Source of the DNA: Clostridia bacterium | Lineage (GTDB): Bacteria; Bacillota; Clostridia; Oscillospirales; Ruminococcaceae | Reading direction: 5' to 3' | Assembly: GCA_003246805.1 (NCBI GenBank) | Contig: QKDG01000161.1 | Location: 1 to 6,089 of the forward strand | DNA length: 6,089 nt | In this document: positions 1 through 5,794 of the stretch, in pieces | Layout: every line of letters starts with the position of its first letter | How positions within the stretch are numbered: position 1 is the stretch's first letter | The notes under the pieces: generated by a model | Database searches by the model: none | Seen by the model: only the letters and a program-made list of their open reading frames with translations | Told to the model about the DNA's origin: nothing | Translations under genes and position numbers: made by a program

Positions 1-1590
1 ATAGCTATATACATTTTTATATAAGGATTTGTTGTTCCATTTAATACTGTTTACACTATCGGGCAAATTGTAGCTGTTGTGCGAAAAATGCAGCCCCGTA
101 TCATCGAGAGGCTTGCTTCTTAAAAACTCCTGCCCTGCATGAATCAACGGAACACCTTGTGACAAAAACACAATGCAAGCTGCAAGCTTATCCATTCTGA
201 TTCTGTCTTCAACAGAAAATTGCCCGGCTGAATAAAAAAGCTTATCCCATAAAGTCAGATTGTCGTGAACTTCGGTATAATTAATTGATTGTGAAGGGGA
301 TAACGCCCAGGGCTTGAAATCGGTTTTTGAAATATCAACAAGATTAGATGAAATTGTTCCTGTTACACACAGCTTAATATTTTCTTCATTGTTACCGCCG
401 CCGTTTACAAAGCCTTTTTCCTCAATATTAAAAACACTGCCCTTTATAGAATCACGGATGTTGTCATTAAAAAACGAAATGTCAGGCATTCTTCCTGCAT
501 TTGATTTTATTGCACGTTCCTCTTCGGACAAAGGTGTGTAATCGGCAACCCAGCCCTCACCATAAACAATTATAGAAGGGTCAATTTCATCCAGGGCCGA
601 TTTTATCTGATTCATCGTAACAATATCGTGCAGCCCCATTAAATCAAACCTAAAACCGTCAATCATATATTCTTTTGCCCAGAATTTTATCGAATCAAGC
701 ATGAATTTCCTCATCATAAGATTTTTTGAGGATGTTTCATTCCCGCAGGCTGAACCGTTTGTCAGCTTGCCGTTTTCTTTCCTGTAATAATAATCCGGAA
801 CTGTCAGATTAAAAAATGAATCTGCCCCTTTAAAAGTATGATTATAAACAACATCCATGACAACTCTTAATCCATTTTGATGAAGAGCCTTGACAAGCTG
901 CTTAAACTCCCGTATTCTTACCGCACCGTTTACGGCATCGGTTGAATATGAACCCTCGGGAACATTATAATTTTTAGGGTCATATCCCCAGTTGTATTGT
1001 GGCTCGTCGCTTTCCTCATCCACTGTTTCATAATCGAAAGAGGGAAGCAGGTGAATGTGAGTAACCCCAAGCTCTTTTAAATGGGATAAACCTGTGCTAT
1101 CACCACTGGCGTTTTTTGTATCAGTCTCAGTAAACCCTAAAAACTTCCCCTTATATTTTATGCCTGAGCTTTCGTCAATTGAAAAATCCCTTACATGAAC
1201 TTCATAAATAACAGCATCTGTTATTTTTTCAAAGAACGATGGTTTAGTGTTCCTGAAATCGTCAGGCTCGGTTGCCGATAAATCCACAATCATTCCCCTG
1301 TTACCGTTTGCACCGGCAGCCTTTGCATATATATCAACAACTTCGCTTTCTACTCCCTGTATATTTATGCTATAAGTATAATATATACTGCTATAATCAC
1401 CATCAAGCGTACAAGCCCACAAGCCTTTTTCGTTTTTTTCAAGGATGTGCCTGCGTATCAGATTGTCTCCCTTGCCTGCTTTATAAAGATTGAGAACAAC
1501 ACTTTCTGCTGTGGGTGACCATATTTTAAAAACTGAACTTTCTTTGCTATAAATAACCCCGAGAGCTTCATCAATACTTGTTGTAAACAC
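1..1590 (-). CDS. pulA: Type I pullulanase (alpha-glucan debranching enzyme), N-terminal part, 3' end outside window
   Basis: Hydrolyses alpha-1,6 branch points of pullulan, limit dextrins or glycogen (GH13 pullulanase family). The minus strand is open without a stop for 530 codons. Residues about 10-90 look like an N-terminal CBM48-type beta domain (FKIWSPTAESVVLNLYK). The type I pullulanase signature YNWGYDP lies at 199-205. GH13 region I is DVVYNH (246-251). The nucleophile is D316 in GFRFDLMG, the acid/base is E345 in VYGEGW, and the transition-state Asp is D443 in EVHDN. AGQEFLRSK follows, so the catalytic core looks intact. There is no signal peptide and no long N-terminal extension, so a cytoplasmic enzyme is likely. 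Family members are usually about 600-720 residues, so a C-terminal portion is missing because of the window edge. The start is taken as GTG at 1588-1590, the only sensible in-frame start after an upstream in-frame TGA; the AAAGG motif (1605-1609) is 14 nt away, rather far, with a GGTG motif nearer. Confidence 0.95.
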   Translation of the reverse strand, partial: MFTTSIDEALGVIYSKESSVFKIWSPTAESVVLNLYKAGKGDNLIRRHILEKNEKGLWACTLDGDYSSIYYTYSINIQGVESEVVDIYAKAAGANGNRGMIVDLSATEPDDFRNTKPSFFEKITDAVIYEVHVRDFSIDESSGIKYKGKFLGFTETDTKNASGDSTGLSHLKELGVTHIHLLPSFDYETVDEESDEPQYNWGYDPKNYNVPEGSYSTDAVNGAVRIREFKQLVKALHQNGLRVVMDVVYNHTFKGADSFFNLTVPDYYYRKENGKLTNGSACGNETSSKNLMMRKFMLDSIKFWAKEYMIDGFRFDLMGLHDIVTMNQIKSALDEIDPSIIVYGEGWVADYTPLSEEERAIKSNAGRMPDISFFNDNIRDSIKGSVFNIEEKGFVNGGGNNEENIKLCVTGTISSNLVDISKTDFKPWALSPSQSINYTEVHDNLTLWDKLFYSAGQFSVEDRIRMDKLAACIVFLSQGVPLIHAGQEFLRSKPLDDTGLHFSHNSYNLPDSVNSIKWNNKSLYKNVYSY

Positions 1591-1621
1591 AGAATAACAC
1601 CAAACCTTTCAATGTATTATT

Positions 1622-1650
1622 AAATTACAACATATTATATGCTTTGTCAA
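1622..1650 (-). promoter_or_regulatory. Candidate pulA promoter
   Basis: On the minus strand a perfect -35 TTGACA (1645-1650) is followed after 17 nt by TAATTT (1622-1627), a poor -10. A TATAAT also occurs inside the spacer but is too close to this -35. The site lies between the metK terminator and the pulA start, where a promoter is expected. The -35 is convincing; the exact -10 is not. Confidence 0.45.
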
Positions 1651-1730
1651 CTACCATGCAGTTATGTATATTAAATTTACTTTATTTATTATATTCTGTT
1701 TTACATAAAATATCCAATAAATTTTTTGTG

Positions 1731-1763
1731 AAAAAAATATCCCCGTCTATAAAAACGGGGATA
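1731..1763 (-). terminator. Rho-independent terminator of metK
   Basis: A 9-bp stem (TATCCCCGT, 1738-1746, with ACGGGGATA, 1755-1763) has an 8-nt loop. On the minus strand it is followed by seven Ts (1731-1737). It begins 8 bp past the metK stop codon and precedes the pulA promoter, so pulA and metK are probably separate transcripts. Confidence 0.9.
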
Positions 1764-1770
1764 ATATATA

Positions 1771-2946
1771 CTATTTTCCCAATGCGCTCAGAATATCCTG
1801 CACCTTATCGGTTTTTTCCCACGCAACATCAAGGTCTTCTCTTCCCATATGACCATAAGCTGCAAGCTTTCTGTATTGAGGCTTTCTCAAATCAAGCGCT
1901 TTTATAATAGCAGCAGGACGAAGGTCAAAAACCTTGTTTATAGCAGCTGAAAGCTCATCATCAGAAACAGTTCCTGTTCCAAAAGTGTCAACCATTACAG
2001 AAACAGGGTGTGCAACACCAATAGCATAAGCCAGCTGAACCTCACATTTTGTAGCAAGCTTTGCCGCAACAATATTTTTAGCAACATATCGTGCCGCATA
2101 AGCTGCTGAACGGTCAACCTTTGTAGGGTCTTTTCCTGAAAAAGCTCCGCCGCCATGCCTTGCATAGCCGCCATAAGTATCAACTATAATTTTTCTTCCT
2201 GTTAAACCACTGTCGCCCTGTGGGCCACCAATCACAAATCTTCCTGTCGGGTTTATAAAAAACTTTGTTTTGTCGTCCATCAATTCGGCAGGAATTACAG
2301 GAGCAATAACCTTTTCAATGATATCCTTGCGAATCTGGTCAAGTGTAACAGCGGCATCATGCTGAGAAGATACAACCACAGTATCAATTCTTACCGGCCT
2401 GCCATCGTCATATTCAACAGTTACCTGTGTTTTGCCGTCTGGCCTCAGATATTCAAGCGTTTTGTTTTTTCTTACCTCTGTCAGTTTTAAGGCAAGCTTA
2501 TGTGAAAGGGAAACAGGCAAAGGCATAAGCTCTTCTGTTTCGTCACAGGCAAAGCCGAACATCATTCCCTGGTCGCCTGCTCCGATATCGAGGGCGTTTT
2601 CCTCCCTGCCTTCAAGGGCATTGTCAACACCCATCGCTATGTCAGAAGACTGCTTGTTTAGAGTTGTGATAACAGCGCAGGTGTAACCATCAAAGCCGTA
2701 TTTTGCCCTGTCATAACCAATATCAAGGATAACCTCACGTGCTATTGCAGGGATATCAATGGTTGCGCAGGTTGTGATTTCGCCCATTATCATAGCCATG
2801 CCTGTTGCACAACACGTCTCACACGCTACCCTTCCCATAGGGTCCTGTTCAAGAATAGCATCTAACACAGCATCTGAAATCTGGTCGCAGATTTTGTCAG
2901 GATGACCCTCGGTTACAGATTCAGAAGTAAATAGTTTTTTTGTCAT
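1771..2946 (-). CDS. metK: S-adenosylmethionine synthetase (methionine adenosyltransferase)
   Basis: Makes S-adenosylmethionine from methionine and ATP in the cytosol, releasing phosphate and pyrophosphate; the product is the cell's main methyl donor and the cofactor of radical-SAM enzymes. The 391-residue protein is full length for the family. The ATP/Mg site EGHPDKICDQISDA is at 13-26, signature 1 GAGDQGMMFG at 122-131, the segment NPTGRFVIGGPQGDSGLTGRK covers roughly 232-252, and the P-loop-like signature 2 GGGAFSGKD is at 265-273. The start is ATG at 2944-2946 (MTKKLFTSESV) rather than an upstream in-frame start at 2979. It has a perfect AAGGAGG (2953-2959) at 6 nt, and the upstream option would begin inside the leader terminator hairpin. 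The gene is monocistronic or at the end of a transcript: it is preceded by a SAM-I riboswitch and followed by a strong terminator. High SAM should therefore shut off its own synthesis. Confidence 0.98.
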   Translation of the reverse strand: MTKKLFTSESVTEGHPDKICDQISDAVLDAILEQDPMGRVACETCCATGMAMIMGEITTCATIDIPAIAREVILDIGYDRAKYGFDGYTCAVITTLNKQSSDIAMGVDNALEGREENALDIGAGDQGMMFGFACDETEELMPLPVSLSHKLALKLTEVRKNKTLEYLRPDGKTQVTVEYDDGRPVRIDTVVVSSQHDAAVTLDQIRKDIIEKVIAPVIPAELMDDKTKFFINPTGRFVIGGPQGDSGLTGRKIIVDTYGGYARHGGGAFSGKDPTKVDRSAAYAARYVAKNIVAAKLATKCEVQLAYAIGVAHPVSVMVDTFGTGTVSDDELSAAINKVFDLRPAAIIKALDLRKPQYRKLAAYGHMGREDLDVAWEKTDKVQDILSALGK

Positions 2947-2960
2947 ATTAATCCTCCTTA

Positions 2961-2996
2961 AAAAATTAAAAGCCAACACAAATAGAGTGTTGGCTT
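2961..2996 (-). terminator. Riboswitch-controlled intrinsic terminator in the metK leader
   Basis: On the minus strand a perfect 10-bp stem (AAGCCAACAC, 2987-2996, with GTGTTGGCTT, 2970-2979) and a 7-nt loop are followed by a T-rich run TTAATTTTT (2961-2969). It lies between the SAM-I aptamer and the metK ribosome binding site, with its T-run ending one base before the AAGGAGG region. This is the OFF structure of an S-box leader. Confidence 0.92.
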
Positions 2997-3024
2997 GCTT
3001 CTTTATTTTTTAAAAAATCAAACC
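2992..3024 (-). promoter_or_regulatory. Candidate antiterminator pairing of the metK leader
   Basis: On the minus strand GGTTTG (3019-3024) can pair with CAAGCC (2992-2997): six pairs including one G-U. The first partner overlaps the 3' strand of aptamer helix P1 by one base (3024), and the second takes up most of the 5' arm of the terminator. The pairing would thus exclude the terminator and compete with the SAM-bound P1. The position fits the S-box mechanism; the short helix makes the exact pairing tentative. Confidence 0.5.
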
Positions 3025-3124
3025 CTCATCTCTCGGAAATTCCGCAGGAATTAGCACCTTTTTCGCTTTCGCAATTAGGTTGCCGGGCTTCACAGGACCA
3101 GTTCCTCAGCCACTCTTGATAAGG
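3024..3124 (-). promoter_or_regulatory. SAM-I (S-box) riboswitch aptamer
   Basis: The minus-strand leader carries the hallmark S-box blocks in order. P1 5' strand CCTTATC (3118-3124) is followed by AAGAGTGG. Next comes CTGAGGAACTGG (3098-3109), the kink-turn and P2 region. CCCGGCAACC (3078-3087) is the conserved P2 return, then a hairpin with the GCGAAAGC core forms P3. GGTGCTAATTCC (3047-3058) is the J3/4 block, then a P4 hairpin TTCCTGCGGAA. The P1 3' strand GATGAGG (3024-3030) closes seven pairs with one G-U. The aptamer binds S-adenosylmethionine; with ligand, P1 is stabilised and the downstream terminator forms. The target is metK, a classical S-box gene, so this is feedback control by the enzyme's product. 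Confidence 0.97.
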
Positions 3125-3142
3125 TATGTAATTGTAATTTAT

Positions 3143-3171
3143 AATATACACTATTAGTAGTGTTTTGTCAA
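3143..3171 (-). promoter_or_regulatory. Sigma-A-type promoter of metK
   Basis: On the minus strand TTGACA (3166-3171) and TATATT (3143-3148) are separated by exactly 17 nt. The predicted transcript starts near 3136, about 12 nt upstream of aptamer helix P1, as expected for an S-box leader. The spacer is filled by an inverted repeat (see the separate entry). Confidence 0.85.
3148..3163 (-). repeat. Inverted repeat filling the metK promoter spacer (possible operator)
   Basis: ACACTA-TTAG-TAGTGT is a perfect 6-bp inverted repeat with a 4-bp centre, lying between the -35 and -10 boxes. A protein bound here would block RNA polymerase. The outer arms resemble the 16-bp NrdR box (ACAC-W-ATATAT-W-GTGT type), but the three central bases differ and there is no second box nearby, so assignment to NrdR is weak. 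The repeat could also be chance. Confidence 0.45.
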
Positions 3172-3208
3172 CACCTGCTATTGTATAAAAAGTTTTAATA
3201 ATATATTG

Positions 3209-3979
3209 CTATTTTCCTGTTATTCTCATTTTAATTGACCTTTTCAAATCCTTTAACGCGTCATTGAATTTTTCTGATTTTGCTCTCGGATTTGCTCTTA
3301 ACAGTGCTTTTTTATAAAAAGAAAGCTTGTCAATAATAAGCTGCCTTTCGTGGCTCAGCTTTGCTATTCGCTCCTTTAAAACATGAGCTTTTTCTGAATT
3401 GATGATTGTCTGCAACACAAGGCTTTCAACTTCGTTTTTGATTTGTGTCATCCTGACGAGAATGTTCTTAACATCAAGTGCAGTTTTAACTGAATATACC
3501 ATATCTGCCAAGAAAACCAATGAAATTAATATTATTCCTGTGAGAACTGCCGTATCATTAATAACCATAATAATTTTATCAGCTAAATAATGTATCTGGA
3601 AAACGAGCAGCAACGATAGAAATCCCCAGAACATACTTGAAAGCAGGCTTATTTTCCCCTGAAAATTAAATTCAAAATGTGAATAATCCCAGTACTTAAC
3701 CTTAAAAATACCTTCCATTACGGTGCCGGTTAGAAATTCAAGGATAGTACAGCTAATTGCACCCGATAAATAGACAAGGGTAGGGTTATCCTGAAACGGC
3801 AATGTAGAAAACAAAATAGTAATTGCCCCAAGGCCATACAAAGGCAGCAAAGGCAGCCTTAAAAACCCTCTGTTCACAAATTTTCGTTCAGTTATAGAAA
3901 CAATGGTTGATTCAATTATCCAGCCAAAAAAACAATATAAATAGAAAAAAGCAATCCAGTCAGCAAAACTGTATCTCAA
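3209..3979 (-). CDS. CmpB-like (PF06541-type) integral membrane protein of unknown function
   Basis: A 256-residue membrane protein. The N-terminal 160 residues hold about five hydrophobic segments (near 7-27, 44-62, 68-86, 110-132 and 140-160). Conserved-looking motifs include FFGWIIES (17-24), NRGFL (36-40), PLYGLGA (46-52), LEFLTGTVMEG (81-91) and KYWDYS (96-101). These match my memory of the Clostridia family annotated as 'putative ABC transporter permease' (PF06541). No ATPase partner or substrate-binding protein is encoded here, so the transporter label is not supported by context. Residues about 165-256 are hydrophilic, rich in Lys, Arg and Glu, and probably helical or coiled-coil in the cytoplasm. 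The start is TTG at 3977-3979, with GAGGGG a few bases upstream and no ATG or GTG that fits the conserved N-terminus. It lies 64 bp downstream of splB on the same strand and ends about 38 bp before the metK -35 with no visible terminator. Confidence 0.8.
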   Translation of the reverse strand: MRYSFADWIAFFYLYCFFGWIIESTIVSITERKFVNRGFLRLPLLPLYGLGAITILFSTLPFQDNPTLVYLSGAISCTILEFLTGTVMEGIFKVKYWDYSHFEFNFQGKISLLSSMFWGFLSLLLVFQIHYLADKIIMVINDTAVLTGIILISLVFLADMVYSVKTALDVKNILVRMTQIKNEVESLVLQTIINSEKAHVLKERIAKLSHERQLIIDKLSFYKKALLRANPRAKSEKFNDALKDLKRSIKMRITGK

Positions 3980-4009
3980 CTAAATCCCCTCTTATTTCAA
4001 AGTGATTTA

Positions 4010-4038
4010 ATTCTACCATAATATAGCTTTTATGACAA
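4010..4038 (-). promoter_or_regulatory. Candidate promoter for the CmpB-like gene
   Basis: On the minus strand TTGTCA (4033-4038) is followed after exactly 17 nt by TAGAAT (4010-4015); each hexamer differs from the sigma-A consensus at one position. It lies just after the splB stop codon and about 30 nt before the TTG start. It would let the membrane protein be expressed in growing cells independently of splB. Confidence 0.5.
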
Positions 4039-4043
4039 CTGTT

Positions 4044-5039
4044 TTAACAAAAATACATAATCTCACCAGAAGGGAATCTTCTTGTTATTTCTGATTTCAA
4101 GAATTCCTCTCCGTCATCCCTTATATTTTGCCTGTACCAATATTTACCCCTGCCTCTCCCTACCATGAACTCCTTTGAATATAGCTCGGGTGCATGTGGA
4201 AAAGCCTCATTATTAATAGCACGATGGACATAACTATATGTCATGAAAATAACCTCGATAAACATTTTATCCTTAACCTTTTGTGACAGGTTTGCCTCTA
4301 AAACATCAAGCAGCTGCGAATATTTTTTCTTCCAATCGTCCACCATGATTACCGGTGCTATAAGCAATCCTATTGTATAATCAGCCTCTGCCATTTTGTT
4401 CAAGGCTTCTATTCTGTTCAAAAGATGTGAGGTCCCAAGCTCAATAGTATTGATAATTTCCTCTGGGTTAACACTCATTCTGAACACTGTTTTGCCCTTA
4501 TGGTCAAGGTTTAGCAACGGCTCTACCATCTCAAATTTTGTGGGGAATGTCAGCCTGCCCCTGCCTGTTCGTGCAAACTCTTCTATAACAATGGGCAGAT
4601 TTCCTGAAACTGTGTTTTCAAGGATAAGGTCGCTGTTGCTGCCTATTTCAAAGGTTAGCGGTGCTGTGCTTTTTCTTGAAAAAGCTGTTAGCTTGTCAAG
4701 CATTTCCTCACGATTTGCAAAAAGCCTAAGATATGCGCACTTGTTATAGTTGCATACAAGATAGCAATACAGGCACATTGCAATACAGCCCGAGGATGTC
4801 CAGGGCACTAAAAAATCAGAGCTTTTAAAATTAGGAGTATACTTGTGAGTTTTACGTATTCCTAAAATAAGGCTTTGCTTCATAACTGCAAATTCTCTGT
4901 TTTCCTTGCTTCTCATTTCGGGAATATTATTGTGATTGTCAATCAAAATCCATTCCTTATCCTTGTATTTTTCCTTTAACTGCTTGCCTGTGCTGTATTC
5001 AAGGGCTTTTTCTTCGTAATATATTTTCTGCGGGAACAT
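4044..5039 (-). CDS. splB: Spore photoproduct lyase, clostridial type (radical-SAM DNA repair enzyme)
   Basis: Directly reverses the UV lesion 5-thyminyl-5,6-dihydrothymine in spore DNA at germination, using a [4Fe-4S] cluster and SAM. The 331-residue protein is close to the roughly 340 of Bacillus subtilis SplB. The CxxxCxxC cluster motif is C85-C89-C92 within SSGCIAMCLYCYLVCNYNKCAYLR. Y91 and Y93 match the tyrosines next to the cluster in the Bacillus enzyme, and Y93 is the counterpart of its radical-relay Tyr99. The downstream blocks LTFPTKFEMVEPLL, FRMSVNPEEII, IGLLIAPVIMVDDW and the C-terminal GRGKYWYRQ also follow SplB. Oddly, the block that reads EAxCTSD in Bacillus (H-donor Cys141) reads EIGSNSD here, with Ser134 in place of Cys; extra cysteines C96 and C101 follow the cluster motif. 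The ATG start is preceded by GAGGTGAT about 8-10 nt upstream. No sigma-G promoter was recognised with confidence. The presence of this gene implies a spore former. Confidence 0.95.
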   Translation of the reverse strand: MFPQKIYYEEKALEYSTGKQLKEKYKDKEWILIDNHNNIPEMRSKENREFAVMKQSLILGIRKTHKYTPNFKSSDFLVPWTSSGCIAMCLYCYLVCNYNKCAYLRLFANREEMLDKLTAFSRKSTAPLTFEIGSNSDLILENTVSGNLPIVIEEFARTGRGRLTFPTKFEMVEPLLNLDHKGKTVFRMSVNPEEIINTIELGTSHLLNRIEALNKMAEADYTIGLLIAPVIMVDDWKKKYSQLLDVLEANLSQKVKDKMFIEVIFMTYSYVHRAINNEAFPHAPELYSKEFMVGRGRGKYWYRQNIRDDGEEFLKSEITRRFPSGEIMYFC

Positions 5040-5069
5040 TAGTCACATCACCTCAAATATATTTTATAC

Positions 5070-5079
5070 AACAATTGTT
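5070..5079. repeat. Short perfect palindrome upstream of splB
   Basis: AACAATTGTT is a perfect 10-bp palindrome about 31-40 bp upstream of the splB ATG, next to a -10-like TATAAA (minus strand, 5062-5067). It could be an operator, but a 10-bp palindrome in AT-rich DNA is not rare. Confidence 0.2.
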
Positions 5080-5140
5080 CTGTTAAACTGAAACTACTAT
5101 ATTAAATTTTGGAATTAGAGTTTATTTCGTTTTTCCAAGC

Positions 5141-5171
5141 TTGAATTTTATTGATTAGTTAATCATATAAT
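5141..5171 (+). promoter_or_regulatory. Candidate tspO promoter
   Basis: A perfect -10 TATAAT (5166-5171) lies 29 nt before the start codon. The best -35 is TTGAAT (5141-5146) with a rather long 19-nt spacer. Activator-dependent or regulated use is possible given the flanking palindrome. Confidence 0.5.
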
Positions 5172-5182
5172 AAAATGATTAA
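5152..5182 (+). promoter_or_regulatory. TGATTA/TAATCA half-site cluster around the tspO -10 (candidate operator)
   Basis: TGATTA-GT-TAATCA (5152-5165) is a perfect 6-bp inverted repeat directly abutting the TATAAT box. A third copy of the half-site, TGATTA(A), follows at 5176-5182 on the other side. Half-sites flanking a -10 box are a typical repressor arrangement. The regulator is unknown and is not encoded in the window. Confidence 0.4.
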
Positions 5183-5199
5183 CGGCAGGAGATGTTTTT

Positions 5200-5676
5200 A
5201 TGAAAAATATTAAATGGGCACAACTTATTTTAAGTATTATTATAAGCCTTAGTGTTGGTGGACTATCAGGATTTTTAACAAGCAACAATATGGATACATA
5301 CAAAAAATACCATCTACCAATGCTGGCGCCTCCCGGCTTTGTTTTTCCTGTTGTATGGACTATATTGTTTATTCTTATGGGAATTTCAGCATATATTGTT
5401 TTAAACTCAACAGCATCAAATAAAGAAAAAGCCAATGCGCTGTTCCTATATGGTTTACAGCTTGTTATAAATTTTTTATGGCCTTTGATATTTTTTAAAT
5501 TTGAACTTGTTTTTTTAGGTTTTTTATGGATATTGTTGTTATTAGCCGTAGTAGCTTTTATGATAGTCAGTTTTTACAAAATAAATCCGTTATCAGCATA
5601 TCTTCAGATACCATATTTTTTGTGGCTTTTATTTGCAGCATATCTTAATATTGGTATTTATGTTTTAAATAAATAA
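5200..5676 (+). CDS. tspO: TspO/MBR family membrane protein (tryptophan-rich sensory protein)
   Basis: A 158-residue, five-helix membrane protein of the TspO/MBR (PF03073) family, the bacterial relatives of the mitochondrial 18-kDa translocator protein. Members bind porphyrins and related tetrapyrroles and affect stress responses; the exact activity is debated. Helices lie roughly at 7-27, 46-68, 80-99, 103-125 and 133-156. Family landmarks are visible: P-x3-PP and the following FxFPVVWTxLFxxMG (40-61), QLVINFLWPLIFF (87-99, with Q87, N91 and W94), and IPYFLWLLFAAYLNIGIYVLN (137-157). The length is typical. The ATG is preceded by AGGAG (5187-5191) at 8 nt. It is transcribed divergently from splB across a 160-bp spacer. 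Co-regulation with splB is only an inference. Confidence 0.93.
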   Translation: MKNIKWAQLILSIIISLSVGGLSGFLTSNNMDTYKKYHLPMLAPPGFVFPVVWTILFILMGISAYIVLNSTASNKEKANALFLYGLQLVINFLWPLIFFKFELVFLGFLWILLLLAVVAFMIVSFYKINPLSAYLQIPYFLWLLFAAYLNIGIYVLNK

Positions 5677-5794
5677 AAAATAAAAAATATAAATAAAGCT
5701 CCGTATTATTTATAAACATATGATTATAATATTTGTATCGGGCATTTATTATAATTAAAAATTTAAATATTTTAGAATGATGGGAGTTTTTAAA
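5677..5794 (+). other. AT-rich spacer between tspO and the lipoprotein gene
   Basis: The spacer holds two TATAAT motifs (5725-5730 and 5750-5755), but neither has a convincing -35 at 16-18 nt. An AT-only 9-bp stem (5688-5696 with 5706-5714) lacks a T-run on the plus strand, so it is not a good terminator for tspO. The lipoprotein gene may be read through from tspO or start from one of the -10 motifs. Confidence 0.35.

Noticed and set aside
1644..1907. Plus-strand open frame of 87 codons across the metK 3' end
   Set aside because: It runs through the metK terminator and the metK coding end and has no ribosome binding site.
2432..2686. Plus-strand open frame of 84 codons
   Set aside because: It is antisense to the conserved core of metK, with no start signal.
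2947..2979. N-terminal extension of metK to an upstream ATG (2977-2979)
   Set aside because: It would translate the leader terminator and ribosome binding site; MTKKLFTSESVTEGHPDK is the usual MetK N-terminus and has a perfect AAGGAGG.
4396..4749. Plus-strand open frame of 117 codons
   Set aside because: It lies antisense within splB, has no ribosome binding site, and its translation resembles no protein; it is a shadow of the splB codons.
5041..5160. Sigma-G promoter for splB
   Set aside because: splB is sigma-G dependent in Bacillus, but I could not find a -35/-10 pair of that type with correct spacing; only a -10-like TATAAA at 5062-5067.
5163..5435. Minus-strand open frame of 90 codons
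   Set aside because: It is antisense to tspO; the plus-strand TspO motifs explain this stretch.
5688..5714. AT-only hairpin after tspO as a terminator
   Set aside because: The 9-bp stem has no G-C pair and no T-run on the plus strand; the T-rich side faces the minus strand, where no gene ends.
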